Below, piece by piece: positions 1 to 12,108 of a DNA stretch of 64,000 nucleotides. This stretch comes from Sphaerulina vaccinii. Lineage: Eukaryota > Ascomycota > Dothideomycetes > Mycosphaerellales > Mycosphaerellaceae. The stretch spans positions 310,001 through 374,000 of the forward strand of contig JAKUDP010000008.1 of NCBI GenBank assembly GCA_022570795.1, written 5' to 3'. The notes beneath the pieces were generated by a model, which worked only from the letters and a program-made list of their open reading frames with translations, had not been told where the DNA came from and did no database searches. Made by a program: the position numbers and the translations under genes. The stretch's first letter is position 1. Every line of letters starts with the position of its first letter.

Positions 1-1493
1 TCCGCGCGTACACAGCTCGCATACTTGAAGTCAACAGCACTTTGCATATGGTCACTGAGCTGAACCCAGATGCTTTAGCTATTGCAACCTCACTCGATGC
101 TCAGCGAACGAATGGCACAATCCTTGGTCCGCTCCACGGTATACCAATCCTGATCAAAAACAACATAGCGACTGCAGATCAGATGAACAATACTGCAGGC
201 TCTTGGTCATTGCTTGGAGCCAAAGTCCCCCAAGACTCTACGATGGCAGCCAAACTTCGCAAAGCCGGCGCCGTCATCCTTGGAAAGACAAATCTGTCTC
301 AGTGGGCCAACTACAGATCAGATAACACGAGCAACGGCTGGAGTGCATATGGTGGGCAGACATACGCTGCCTACTATCCTCAGCAAGATCCTAGCGGCAG
401 CTCGAGTGGGAGTGGAGTGGCTAGCTCGATCGGCCTTGCGCTTGCAAGCCTGGGAAGTGAGACAAGTGGCAGCATCCTGAGCCCCAGCGATGTCAACAAT
501 TTGGTCGGTATCAAGCCCACTGTCGGATTGACGAGCAGATACTTGGTCATCCCAATCAGTGAACACCAAGATACTGTTGGGCCTATGGCAAGGACTGTCA
601 AAGACGCTGCGCATGTTCTTCAAGCTATCGCTGGACCAGATTCCAAGGACAACTATACTTCGGCATATCCATTCGAGACGGCTCCGGACTATGTTGCAGC
701 ATGCAACTACAACGCGTTCATTGGAGCACAAATCGGTGTGGCCTGGAATGTCCTCGACATCTGGAGTAAATATACCGATCCTCCCGTCGTAGACGCTTTC
801 ATGAAGGCAGTCAAACAGATCGAGGCTGCGGGTGCCACGATTGTGACTGCTAACTTCACCGGCTTTGCTGCGTGGCAGAACGATAGTGTTGGCGACACTG
901 TGCTCAGCGCTGATCTTGAAGTGGGCTTGGCCAGCTATCTATCCGAGCTCAGCTACAACCCTCAGAACATCACAAGTCTTGCAGAAGAGCGCAACTGGAC
1001 TCAGACACATGCTATAGAAGATTGGCCTGAAAGAGACACGGGTCTCTGGGACACGTTTCAGTTGAATCAAACCTGGAACAACACCGACCCTCGATTCTGG
1101 AAGGCCTATCAGTCGAATCTATACTATGGAGGCGAAGGTGGCATTCTTGGTGCTCTCAAGCGAACGAACACAAGTGCTGTCCTACTGCCTACACAACTCA
1201 GTCCCTCGATCCCGGCTCTAGTTGGCAGCCCTGTGGTGACTGTACCTATGGGCTTCTACCCGTACGACTGGAATGTTACAATGAACGGATTCGGTAACCT
1301 GGTCGCTAGCGGACCCAACATACCATTCGGCTTGTCCTTCATGGGCGACAAATGGAGTGAAGCGACTCTGATCGGTTATGCTTATGCATATGAGCAACGA
1401 ACGATGCATCGGGAGAGAGTGAAGCCATATATCAGGCCGAATATTGAGCTGAAGGATGTTGTCGGCGGACAAAGGTCCCATTATGAGCTTTAG
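1..1493 (+). CDS. Amidase-signature family hydrolase, 5'-truncated by the window edge
   Basis: The frame is open from the first bases of the window: the residues before the first internal Met (EVNSTLHMVTELNPDA) are typical amidase sequence, so the true start lies upstream. Amidase-signature enzymes cleave C-N amide bonds with a Ser-cisSer-Lys triad. All three elements are visible: the Lys in GIPILIKNNI, the cis-Ser region in GSSSGSGV, and the nucleophile region in GSETSGSI. About 497 codons are present without an intron and end in TAG at 1491-1493. Several N-x-S/T sites and the fungal setting would fit a secreted form, but the N-terminus that would carry a signal peptide is outside the window. 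The substrate cannot be predicted. A second, broken amidase lies 1.5 kb downstream on the other strand. Confidence 0.93.
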   Translation, partial: RAYTARILEVNSTLHMVTELNPDALAIATSLDAQRTNGTILGPLHGIPILIKNNIATADQMNNTAGSWSLLGAKVPQDSTMAAKLRKAGAVILGKTNLSQWANYRSDNTSNGWSAYGGQTYAAYYPQQDPSGSSSGSGVASSIGLALASLGSETSGSILSPSDVNNLVGIKPTVGLTSRYLVIPISEHQDTVGPMARTVKDAAHVLQAIAGPDSKDNYTSAYPFETAPDYVAACNYNAFIGAQIGVAWNVLDIWSKYTDPPVVDAFMKAVKQIEAAGATIVTANFTGFAAWQNDSVGDTVLSADLEVGLASYLSELSYNPQNITSLAEERNWTQTHAIEDWPERDTGLWDTFQLNQTWNNTDPRFWKAYQSNLYYGGEGGILGALKRTNTSAVLLPTQLSPSIPALVGSPVVTVPMGFYPYDWNVTMNGFGNLVASGPNIPFGLSFMGDKWSEATLIGYAYAYEQRTMHRERVKPYIRPNIELKDVVGGQRSHYEL

Positions 1494-2094
1494 CGCCGCG
1501 TGCCAAGTCACGATCAGTGTGACTTGCGCGCATCTCAAAGCTACATTGACTGCGTAGGCTCATTATGGCCATTATACCATGAGAGTATGCAGCAAAGCTC
1601 ATAGTCAAAGGGATACATCAGCAACTTATTCGCAAATCAAATACTCACGACAGTAAACACGTTCGGTGCCGAAAAGTATCCATGTTTAAGTAAATGCAGG
1701 CTTTCTTTAGGAATGCTTGCGGCCCAGTGGCAGCTTATCATTAAGCGTTAGCGTCACATGTGCGGCCAAGCCACATTCGCCGTCATCCACTTAGCGCAAG
1801 GCAACGTCAAGCTACATCTGCATCGCTGCATGTGAGATGAGTCCATGCTTGGCCAGAGCCTCAAGTCAGGCTGTCCACGACTAGACTGTAATGCGTGCTG
1901 CTCCGCAACTAACAGCCTCGAAATTGTGGCGAAGTACCTCTACTCAAAAGCTCAGTGACGATCACTCGACGTTGCAGCGTTTGGCAAGTCGTGCGTGAGA
2001 GATTCCATCTATATACTTGTGGCACGAGGTCACTGAACCCCGCTGTCTATCAAACGCTCTCGAAGGATAGACTGTTCCGGTTGACTCTCTCAGG
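1494..2094. other. Intergenic stretch, no gene seen
   Basis: About 600 bases between the amidase and the peptidase gene. I see no long frame, RNA gene or repeat. It presumably holds the amidase 3' UTR and the promoter of the next gene. Confidence 0.6.
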
Positions 2095-2855
2095 ATGTCG
2101 GGTTTAGAACACCGCGTTGTTGTCACTGCATTCGGAGTAAGTCATTCTCAGTGCTTTCATGCTTCAAGGCTGATTGACGCAGCCTTTCAGAGGCAACAAC
2201 TATCAAGTCAACCTGGCCTCGGTCATCAAAGATGCACTACCGGACTGTATAGAACGTGTGAACAAGCCGCCTATCAGGATCATCAAGTATCCCAGTCTCA
2301 CCAATGCTCTCAAGGACATGGATAAAGTGAAAGCAATGTGGGATGGCAAGGATGGAATCGTAGGTCCCGCAACGATGCATATAGATGCAATGCTACATCT
2401 AAGAATCAGTGGCGCGAGCAAGTGGCAACTGGAAACGAGAGCCCGCAGAGATGGATACGACTGGACTGGGGACGATGATATACCGCTCCCGAAGAGTAGT
2501 GGAGGCCAAGATGGGAGGTTCGAAGGCTTCCCAGAAGAACTCAAGCCTATGTTTGACGTTGGAAAAATGGCCAATGACTTGTCGAAGGAGTTGCCTGTAA
2601 GCCATGTGTCGCATGTAATCTTGCTTTCTCCGCTAAGTCGTTTGCCAGGCTCTAGAGATAAGCTCGAATTCCGATGCTGGACATGCGTATTCCGAATTCG
2701 TACTGTATACCTATCTAGCTGTGCTCCATGGAAGAGGCGAAAAGGCTCGAGCAATGTTTATGCATATTCCGGCGAGAAAGACATCGAACGAGGACATCAC
2801 AAATAGCGTGAAGATTGCGTCGTCTGTGCTACAGTATATGGTCGACTCCCAGTAA
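2095..2855 (+). CDS. Pyroglutamyl-peptidase I-like protein (C15 family), catalytic Cys replaced by Ser
   Basis: Proposed exons are 2095-2136, 2183-2596 and 2649-2855 (220 aa). Both introns are GT-AG, and both junctions restore family motifs: VTAFG joined to PFRG, and a final exon reading SDAGHAY..FVLYTYLAVLHGRG..FMHIPA. Family members remove N-terminal pyroglutamate using a Glu-Cys-His triad. The Glu region (WQLETRA) and the His (FMHIPA) are present. In the segment equivalent to DAGRYLCD/E the sequence reads DAGHAYSE, so the nucleophile position is Ser (TCC, 2691-2693). The length matches the family (about 210-220 aa). The protein may be inactive, altered in chemistry, or a sequencing or splice misreading; I regard the fold assignment as strong and activity as doubtful. 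Confidence 0.85.
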
Positions 2856-3041
2856 TGGCGAGACACCTTTGGTCTGCGCCGCCAGCTCTGTAGGTACGAC
2901 TCTGGACACCCAGATATTGTGCGGCCAGGTTGCAGTCAGTCGAAATTGATCTATTAGCCCTTCGGGCGTGAGTATGAGAAAGTACGGGCTCTCAAGCAGT
3001 CACATAATAGAGATTCGCTGATCAATCTTTGAGCTACGACA

Positions 3042-4318
3042 CTACATCCTTGCTCCTTCGCTCCCACCAGCTCTCACATTGTCGTTTTCATTCTCATTGG
3101 AAGCATCGCTGCTTAGGAGTCGCACTGGAATGGGTCGACTCGGGAAGCTCCGTTCAAATGCACTCATGAACTGGAACATCAGATCTTCTCGGCCAGCTGT
3201 AGCCACAATGCCAAGGGCAAATGGTCGGCCATTAAAGTCAAGCACTCCCAGTGGCATAGTTGCAATAGGATAACCTGTGTATGTTAGTGAGCTCGTGCTT
3301 GGTCGCTTGTGTTACGCACCTGCTGCTGCTGCGATACGGAGGACCCAGCTGTCCATCGGAAAGGCGATCAGGTCAAGGTCGTTTTCGCGCAAAGTCTTGT
3401 CGATGCCATCGTTGCGAGCAACGTTTCGAATGTGATTCAACGCTACTTTTGCAGTCTCATCGTCAGGAGGACTTCGTAAAGCATCAATCAATAGCTGCTG
3501 GCTCGCAACCCCTGTCTTGATCAGCAATAGTAAGGCAAATCGTCATAGCTCATACCTTGCGGCAGCTCTTGATCAGCATGCTTCTCATTGAAAGTGATGA
3601 TGTCTTCAAGCGAATGAACATGACTATGTTCATAGTCCTTGAGAAAGTTTCGTACGTTCGTGGAGTATGTATGACCTGTGCGGAAGCGTCAATAAGCAGT
3701 CCACATCCTACTTTGAGTCACCTACTGATTATGGTGCCAATCCCATCCGAACCATTGACTGACAGCTCGGATGCATCAGGTAGAGGTACAGGATACTTTG
3801 TCGTCACTCCTTCTTGTGCACTGATCTTCTCGAAAGCTGCGAGGTACGCTGCGGTCTGGGAGATCGTGAGCAGGTAGGATGTATCAGATGTCTTGAAGCA
3901 CTCACCATTTGCTCTACGATCGTGGAGGTGGTATTACACTTCTCTGGAGGAAATCGCCAGATGGATGGATCAAGGAATCCAATGCGTAAGCCTTGGAATG
4001 AGCCAGTGAGGAACTCTCGATAGCCAGTATCTTTATCCCGACCGTTGTCAACCTGAAGCAGATGTGTAATGTCTGCTAGGTCCACAACCGATCGTGCCAT
4101 GCCTCCCACAGAATCGAATTTGTCGGACAAAGTCCATACTCCATCTGTGAGTGTCGTGCCCACAGTTGGCTTGAGGCAGAACAGAGCGGCCCTGGTAGCT
4201 GGAGAAACGAGTGATCCAAACGTCTCTGTTCCGATTCCAATTGGACTGTAGCCTGCGGACACACCAACTGCAGTTCCAGACGATGAGCCGCAAGGACTCT
4301 TGTCAGTAATCAGCATTT
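3042..4318 (-). pseudogene. Amidase-signature gene lacking its 5' part
   Basis: Exons on the minus strand: about 4318-3906, 3855-3726, 3675-3556, 3511-3320 and 3274-3042. All four introns are GT-AG and keep frame. The protein begins abruptly near SPCGSSSGTAVGVSAGYSP and runs through GTETFGS and FCLKPTVG to a normal C-terminus. The serines of the triad are present, but the N-terminal third with the catalytic Lys is missing. Upstream of about 4318 the sequence changes to the antisense of an unrelated transporter tail. The remaining coding sequence has no stop or frameshift, so the truncation looks recent. The exact junction (roughly 4290-4325) cannot be fixed by eye. Confidence 0.8.
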
Positions 4319-4319
4319 C

Positions 4320-4540
4320 GGACGTTCTTGGCTGCCATCTTCGCACCAATGGCCTTCACCACCTCATTCTACTCGATGGACATCGGCAACACCATCGGCA
4401 CCCGCACGCTCGCTAATTGGGTGGCGGTCACGCTCATATTGATGGCCATAACGCTATTTTTGATGATCTTTGACATTATCGGCTGGGTGAACAGCCAGTA
4501 CAGGAAGTCGAGCCAGGCTGTGAAGAAAGTGATATACTAG
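4320..4540 (+). pseudogene. C-terminal fragment resembling a CorA-like metal-ion transporter
   Basis: About 72 codons ending in TAG/TAA near 4538-4540. They encode AAIFAPMAFTTSFYSMD, a linker, then a strongly hydrophobic helix (WVAVTLILMAITLFLMIF) and a short basic tail. Two membrane helices separated by a short loop at the very C-terminus is the layout of fungal CorA-like proteins, with FYSMD in the place of the GMN-type loop. The upstream part of such a gene is absent: the sequence to the left is the antisense of an amidase. I read it as a rearrangement relic rather than a gene. Confidence 0.45.
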
Positions 4541-4980
4541 ATCCAATTTCTGATTGTTGTTGCAAGACACCGGGGCAGGAGCCTGATACATCGCATTGTG
4601 GAATGAGCGACGTGAAGCAAAAAGCAGTGTAATAGATAATAAGCTCTACCGATGTAGATAGCACTTGTGATGAAGCATTTGGAAAAGCCACTATTCCCGA
4701 TACCAAAATGACTATATGCAACTTGATGGGCGACGATCTTGGGAGACAAGACTACTCGAGAAGAAACAGGTGTGACGGGAGATCGCGAAGTACCTGAATT
4801 CTTGCGGCTCTGTTTCGATAAGGCTGTCACCAGAATGTACAAAGCTGTGGTTGGTCGGAAAGAAGGCAGTGTATTGTGAAGTTCGGAGCCACATTCATTG
4901 ACTTCACGCTACTTCAAGGCTATATAAACACTAGTCTCAGTCATCAGATCACGTGCTTAGGGCAAGCCATTCCGCGCGTG
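4541..4980. other. Unassigned flank left of the large element
   Basis: No convincing gene. It contains the short string CTATATAAACAC (4920-4931) followed by AGTCTCAGTCATCA (4933-4946). Both strings recur on the right side of the element; see findings. Confidence 0.5.
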
Positions 4981-5022
4981 GTCTGAGGGCCCAACCGGCT
5001 TTTTTGGTAATATTAATTAGCT
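4981..5022 (+). repeat. Left terminal inverted repeat of the large element
   Basis: Begins GTCTGAGGGCCCAAC and matches the reverse complement of 14866-14908 with about six mismatches and one 1-nt gap. The inner part ends in TAATTAGCT. A further copy of TATACTAATTAGCTT follows just inside (about 5044-5060), so there are subterminal repeats as well. Confidence 0.85.
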
Positions 5023-5199
5023 TCTATATACTAATTTCGCGTATATACTAATTAGCTTGTTCAAACGGATTTATATAGCAACGATAATAGCAGATATCAA
5101 ATTAGAGAAACTAAAAAGTGCAAAGTATAGTATAAGGTACAGAGAACAAGTATATAATGTCTGAAATCCCTATTCCGAACAATGCGTATGCGAAAATGC

Positions 5200-8100
5200 A
5201 TGTTAGGTAGTTTTTATATATTATATAGGCCGACACTACTACTTTCCAGATACTACTCCTCCTGCTATAGACGAGCTCTACTAACTAGATAAAGTGTATA
5301 TAGTACCTAAGACGCGTAGAAATCTAGTAACAAAGAGTTTTCGCGCAATACCTTGCGTTAAAGACCGGAAACGCAGTTAGTCTGCGAGGGTCGCTAAGTA
5401 GCCTTAGGCAATATTATTCTTCGAATCTGAGTCTACTAAGTTCGAGAATCGATCGAGGGGTAGAGTAGGAGGTAGGCTATCGACTAGGAGTATATGCGGG
5501 AGTGCTAGGGACGCAGACGTTAGCGAATTGTTTAATATAAGCTTTTCCGGTCTAGGCGGAGAGGATAGCGACAGCGACCTATCTAACGTAGAATCTTATA
5601 TAAGCGATCTTATCCTAAATAAGGTTAATGTTTCAGAAGGCCTAGAAAGCAATACGCGATAGCTAAGAGTCCGCAATTAAGTGCGGGAAGCATTCGGAGG
5701 CCTACTAGGTAGACCTAATTACTATACTACTCTAAAGCGCAAAGCTATATAGTAGATATTTATTAGGAAGGTAATAGAGTTTCTAGTCGACGAGTCTAAA
5801 GCTCGGTTAAAGGCAAAAGCATACGTCGCACTCTAAGAGGCGTAGGTAGAAAACTAGTTAAGCTAGGTCGTATTCTATAAGAATTAGCAGACTTTGTAGC
5901 TAAAGCCTAGAGCCGGTGCAGATAGTAGGCAGTATGCTATACTTACTATTCCGACTAAATATATAGAAGTAATCTAGAAGCTTGCGAAAGACTTTATATA
6001 TAGGATCCTAAAGGTATAGATCTAGGTAGTATACGCAAGTATAGTAGGCTAGCTAGCTCTAGATAGCGAGTCGGACTAGTATTAGCAGACGCTAGGTCTA
6101 GTAAAGCGCAAGCTCCATATACTATATCTCTTTCCGGCTTGCGAACTATAAGTATACTACGTCTAGAATCTTATTTTCAATTCGAATAATATTATCTAGA
6201 TCGCGGCTATATCTATAGGCAAGAGTCTAACCTTCTAGTTCTAGCCTCTTATTCGTAACCGCACTATTATTCTAATTGTACTACTTAACTAGATTGGAAT
6301 CGAGTAGGAGACAAGGATCTAGTAACTCGGAGGCAACCTAATCCTCTTTATATCTTATACAAAGACTAGACTAAGCGTATAGTAGTAGGCGGATCTGCGA
6401 GTAGGCAAGTTTACTTATATCCTCCTTAGTTTAGAGATAGTAATGTAGGAGTAGTTCTAAAAGCTGTAGCTTAAGCCTTAGTTTAGATAGCGTCTAGGTA
6501 TAGTTATTATTAATAAATTCTACCTTGTCTACTAGTAGGGTATAGAGAACGGAGGATTCAGAAAGGAGTATACGAACCTCTAGACGCTACGTACGCTCCT
6601 ATACTACGACGTCCGTATATATAGTTATATAGCTACGTTAGACGCTATAGCGGAAAAGGTCTATATAAAGACGACTAGTATACGAGAAGGTCGTATTACC
6701 TTAATTAGGAATAGTATCAACTGGCCTAAGATCTTTATACAGGCTACACTAATTCTAGACGGCATAGGAGATAACTATAGCTCGCTCTTCTAGCTTGCTA
6801 CGTAGGTAGTAGACCTAAGTACGCGGGTAAAGGATCCCGTATGGATCCTAAAGAGTATAGTCTTTCGTAATAGTCGGAAGGGATATTAGGAGGCCGCCTA
6901 CGCTATACATATATATATTATATAGAAATTCCTAGAGTATATAGAGGCAGAGGTATACTAGATAGTCCGGGTCTACTATAGGCGGATAGCTAGGCGGACG
7001 TAGGGCAAGCTTATATAGGAGTTCTAGAAGCACGACTCTAAAATCCGTATCCTCTTTATAACTAAAGCGCTTAGGTTAGGAGTAGATATTCCGAATATTA
7101 AGAAGATTGTCTAGTATAGGCTCCCAAAGCAATATATAATATAGTATATTATATAGCGCGTAGGTCGTGTAGTACGAGACTCGGTAAAGTATAGGCCTAG
7201 GCGCTTTACCCTACTATACAAGAAGTTCGCTAATCTCGAGTATATAGTCTTGCCTACTCGGTCTATAGAGCCCGCGCGCCTTGCGGAGATCCTAGTAGAT
7301 AAGCCTATTAGTTAGCCTACACCTCTAGATACAAAGGCAAAGAAGAGAAAGTCGGATTAGGACAAGTATAACAAGCTTGAGTTCTTCGTCTACTATTAGA
7401 TTAATTAGACTACAGGCAATCTACCTATAATCTAGCCTAGGTATCGAAGGAAGGTCTAGCTATACGCGTTTATAGAGGCTATACCCGAGCAGATAGATAC
7501 AGACTACTACGACTGTTGCTAGCCTATATAGAAGCTCTCTAAGTTAGAAATATAGTAGGCTATAGTAATAGAGTCCTAGGTATTAGTTAGAGTTTCAAGG
7601 CGTACACTCTTTGTATAGGCTCGTCTACGCAAGTAGGACATTCTTTAGGCAAAGCGTCTATATACTAACACGATCTTCTAGCTAGTACCTAGATCTATAC
7701 TACCCCGGAGGATTCAAGAGTATATCGCCTACTACTAGGGCAAGGCTCCTAGTTACTACCTAGTCCTCGACCGAACTAGATTAAAAGCCTATCTAGAGTA
7801 GGCGAAGTTTGTATTACTAACCTAACTACTATCTATACTAGAGACTTAGCTACGTGCGTTTATATAGTAGGCAGATAGCAACCTCGCGAGCGGCTAGGCT
7901 AATATAGAGAGGTAGAGCAGACAGCTCGTAGACAAAGGCCGGGCGAGCTACAAGTAGTATTACCTAGGGCAATATATAAGTATTAAGGATAGGCAAGTCG
8001 ATTGTAATATTAGCGAGACTATTATAGATATATCGGACATGTCTACGTACGGGATTCGCACGTTCGGTGTTTAGACTCTACTTCTACGCGTATCGACGCC

Positions 8101-8548
8101 TAAGCTATAGACGATATCTAAAGCAGTCGCGAGTAGCGGGTCTCTAGATTCCGAACAAGCTACGTAGGACAGCGCGCCTAATATACCGAACGAGGATATA
8201 GTAGCGCCTACAAAAGGAAAGAGAAGAGCAAAGCCTAGAGTATCTGCTTCTAAATATAAGCGGACGCATTCCTAGACTCTATTGCCGCAGGCATTGCTAT
8301 AGATAAAGCAGACTTCCAATTTCTATAAGGTCCTAGCTAAGAAGTCTAGTAATGTCCAGTCTGCGAGCAATACCTAGCCGTCTAAGTAGAGCTATATAGA
8401 ATCACCTCCTAAGCTATCGATAGGTAGAGTATTTAGAGTTTCTAGTCGTACGACTAGAGGCTATACGCCTCCGAAGCATCGTCGATAGAATTACAGATAG
8501 TATACTAGCTGCTTTCGGGCTCGCTACCTACTTACGTTATATAATTAA
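5200..8548 (+). pseudogene. RIP-degraded RecQ-like SF2 DNA helicase
   Basis: A single frame (codon positions 2 mod 3) runs for about 1,100 codons if TAG/TAA are treated as mutated codons; no indel is needed. Helicase motifs appear in order. Walker A is a decayed ISIGKSLTFQ (about 6205-6235), followed by a motif Ia-like IILIVLLNQ. Motif II reads INKFYLV, as expected from a RIP-mutated DEFHLV (about 6502-6530). A SATL-like IATL follows, then ALRLGVDIPNIKKIVQY (about 7060-7125) and QRVGRVVRD (about 7150-7185). The last two are typical of the RecQ C-terminal RecA lobe. The N-terminal 250 codons are acidic and unrecognised. His, Trp and Met are scarce and Tyr, Ile and stops are in excess, as CpA to TpA mutation predicts. 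The true start is uncertain. Confidence 0.8.
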
Positions 8549-8649
8549 TTATATATAAAGCTAGTATCCTAACGTATAGAGGAAATCCTATACTCGTGTC
8601 CTATACTCTCGCACCTCTAGTCTTTCTATTTGTTCTATACTCGCTCCTA

Positions 8650-8981
8650 TAGTTCTCTAGCTAGATCCTTAGTATATTATATAGTTCTCTATTACTCTCT
8701 AGCTTAATCTAAGTATACTCTATAGTCCTCTAGCTAGATCCTTAGTATATCGTATAGTTCTCTATCGCTCTCTAGCTTAATCTAAGTATACTCTATAGTC
8801 CTCTAGCTAGATCCTTAGTATATTGTGCAGTTCTCTATCGCTCTCTAGCTTAATCTAAGTATACTCTATAGTCCTCTAGCTAGATCCTTAGTATATCGTA
8901 TAGTTCTCTATTACTCTCTAGCTTAATCTAAGCATACTCTATAGTCCTCTAGCTAGATCCTTAGTATATCGTATAGTTCTA
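8650..8981 (+). repeat. Tandem array, 73-bp unit, about 4.5 copies
   Basis: Copies start at 8650, 8723, 8796, 8869 and 8942 (the last partial). Each begins TAGT(T/C)CTCTAGCTAGATCC and copies differ by a few transitions. The array lies between the helicase and DUF6589-type frames, immediately 3' of the helicase. Confidence 0.9.
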
Positions 8982-9153
8982 GATTTAGGCTAGCCTTCTA
9001 CTTCTACTTAGATAGTATCTACTTAAGTTCCAGATTCAGGCTTGCCTTCTACGTAGATACTCGTTTCTACTACGAATAAATAGAATAGAATAGAGAAGTA
9101 GTTAGAAAAAATATATATTATAGTATTAATTATTAACTAATAATATAATTAAG

Positions 9154-12108
9154 ATAGCACTTCTACCTCTTCGAGTCTATAATCGCACTATACGCGACAC
9201 TGCCTACTACTTTGTCGCTGTCTGTAATAGCTCTATACGCATCTGAATCCCTAAGTACAAAGAAGACTATAGCTAACTATAGACGAACGCCTACGAACCT
9301 AAGCTGCAAACGCATAGTAATACTAAGCGCATCTTAGATAAGTAGCTTCTAAGGCGCAATATCCCTCGAGTCCGATAAACTAGCTCCGACAATCCTAGGA
9401 AGAGTATAGGCGCGTCCCAATTAGTATAAGAGTAGTTAGATAGTTTAGGAAAAGGTAGACAATATCCTTTAGTATATATACTTAAGTAATATAAGTATTA
9501 AGAGCTTCCTAAACTCCTACTATAGCATAGAGAAGGATCCGGGTATAAGCGCGTAGGCAGAGACTGCAGGCAGGCATATAAAGAGGATAGGGAGCATTAT
9601 ATCTAAGGAGTCTTTCTTACAAAAAGTATACCTGTATATAAATAAGAGTAAGTTTGCGAGCTTTGTTCTAGGCCTCGTTAGACTAGATATCTAGTCTTTA
9701 GCTTAGATCGAGGTAGGCGGAGTCTAGTAGCGTATAAGACCTATACTAACTATACTTAGGTGTTTAGCAAATTCGATTTAGAGTAGCGAGCAAGCGAGGT
9801 CCTCCTCTTAGATACATTTAGGAAGATAGCTTAGGTAGCTCCTATACTTACTAATATTATAAGCGCGCTCGTTACTAGACTAGCGTAGGTAACTATAGAT
9901 ATAAAAGAGACCCCGCGATAGGTCTACGGGAAGGTTATATAGGTAGCTTCAATAATTAGACAGGCGTAGTATCTAAGGGCCGGGAGTAGACTATCTCGCT
10001 AGCTTAGGATCTATCTATAGAGTTAGAGAACTAAGCGTAGAGTAATATCTACGCTCGCTAGTATAGGCGTCTACGTATATCCTCGGAGTATCTATCGGGC
10101 AAACAAGAGCCTACTTAGAATAGCTATAGAGAGCGTGCGCGTATATAGTCGGGACCTAGCTATAAACGTCGTCTTTAATAACTAGGACTATATACTCCGG
10201 ACTAGATAGTCTAGGTTTCTTAAATAGGACTAGCTCCTATATTATACTACTACAAAGGTCTTTAAGAGTATATAGATCCTACGTAGTAGCTTAGATATAT
10301 CCTTGCTATATAAAGAGAATCCCCTATAGCTTTACGATATTATAGGCGTAGAGGGGCTAAAGTATAGCGAATAAGAGTAGGTATATACGCTATACAAGAT
10401 AGCCGAGTGCATTCGTAGAGCGTACCCGGTCGAAGTCGTAGAAGTATATAATATGAAACCGGACTCGGACTAGTAGGCTATATTATAGTACCCCTATATA
10501 TATATTATATATCGCCTTGCGACTTAGAAGTCCGTATACTCTATAATAAAGCTTATATTCGAAGATAAAGGTACTATAGATAGTACGTATAGAGTAATTG
10601 AGGATATTATAGACAAGTAGCTTAACCTTCGGGAGATGTATAATAGTATCTAACACGATAATATAGATCCTATAGACGACCCTATACTATTTGTAGGCGC
10701 TGCTACCGAGTCTCAATTATACTAGGACGAGATTCTCTATTTGCAGATAGAGTAAGACAAGGACTAGGTTAGATAGACTAGCTACGACCCTAGCCGGAAG
10801 ATTAAGCTAGTTTATAGCGATTAGAAATCGGTCTCTAATATCCGTACTATATATAAGGAGTGTATTAAGAATAAAGACCTATACGATAGGATCTAGTAGG
10901 TACTACTAGTGCCCGGGCTCTTCTACCTAAAGATATACCTAATATAGGCGATCGATAGAAACTTTAGTAGGCCCAAGGGCTACAACTCGAAGATATATCT
11001 AAAGGTCTACTAGGCGCTAATAAATCGCAAGATCTGCCTATTATTCTAGGCACCACATAGTTATATAGAGCGTCTAGTAGTCGATAGCTATTATACCCGC
11101 ATCCTAGTATTTATATACGAGACGGCTAGGATTTAAGACCTAGGTAATAGATCGAACGTAGCTAGGCATATTCGAAAGCTTTTAGTCGAAGGATTCCTAG
11201 ATCTATTATAGAAGGTCTATAAAGCGTGCTTCTCCTAGCAGGCGCGTATACTACGCCTAGATCTATAGTCTAATTAGATAAAAGCCAGATATTATATAGG
11301 TAAGACTACCCTAATAGCAAAGAAAAAGAAGAAGTCGGCTCCCTATATAGCAAATGTAGTCGCAATTGACGGTAGCGAGGATAGGACTATATATATCTAC
11401 TTTATCTAGATAGTGCAGACCTACTAACTCCTCTACTATACAATTAAGTACGCAGACATCGGCCTCCTATGCCGCGTAGTTAATTAGTATATCTTAATCT
11501 TCTACGCGAAGTCTTATAAGAACTATACGTTTGTTATGCTCTAGCTAAAGTGGATTGCAGACTTGCCTGCATCTAATAAGTAGCTCTAAAATACAATTCT
11601 AGCAAATAGTCTAGTAAACTACGTAGGTAGAGCAGACAGTTAGTTTGAAATCGACTACGCAAATAAGTTCCTAAATAGCTATCTAAAAGCGCTACTATAA
11701 AATTAGAGGAATAGTACGTTTAGTATAGAGGATTAGCTCGCCGACTGCACTCTGCTTGCGACCTATATAGGTCAGCTCTATAATAGAATAGAGGCAGTAT
11801 TTAGCAAATATATAGATACGGTATATATAAGAGCGAGCGCTATATACAAGATCTACCAAGTTGTATTAATCTGCCTAGAGGAGTTACTTAATTATATATA
11901 GACGAAGGATACTCTATTCTATATAGTAGATCTCTTCGCTATAGGCCTAAATAACCTTATGTCTAATATAGGTATAGACGACAAGCCTCGTCCGTCTATA
12001 CTTAAGAGATTTAATTAGAATATAGTACGCATACTAGACTTAGGTAGTCCTATACCTAATATCGAGTATCTAGACATTCCTAGCCAAATAGACAATCCAA
12101 TCGAATAA
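9154..12108 (+). pseudogene. RIP-degraded DUF6589-type protein
   Basis: One frame runs 985 codons (ATA at 9154, possibly a mutated ATG, to TAA at 12106-12108), interrupted only by RIP-type stops. The C-terminal third resembles the fungal DUF6589 family. It has a PGLFYLK block, then a YADIG motif, F/Y-x-KNY, and ANSLVNYVGR followed by EIDYANKFLN and LKALL (about 11450-11710), before a helical end. The function of this family is unknown; members occur in many copies in fungal genomes and are often repeat-associated. The neighbouring helicase in the same TIR unit suggests a role in mobility of this element. The assignment rests on remembered motif order and needs a profile search after RIP correction. 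Confidence 0.65.

Noticed and set aside
318..731. Minus-strand frames within the amidase
   Set aside because: Antisense shadows of a strongly conserved plus-strand gene.
8650..8981. CRISPR array
   Set aside because: Units are contiguous 73-bp tandem copies without unique spacers, in a fungal genome.
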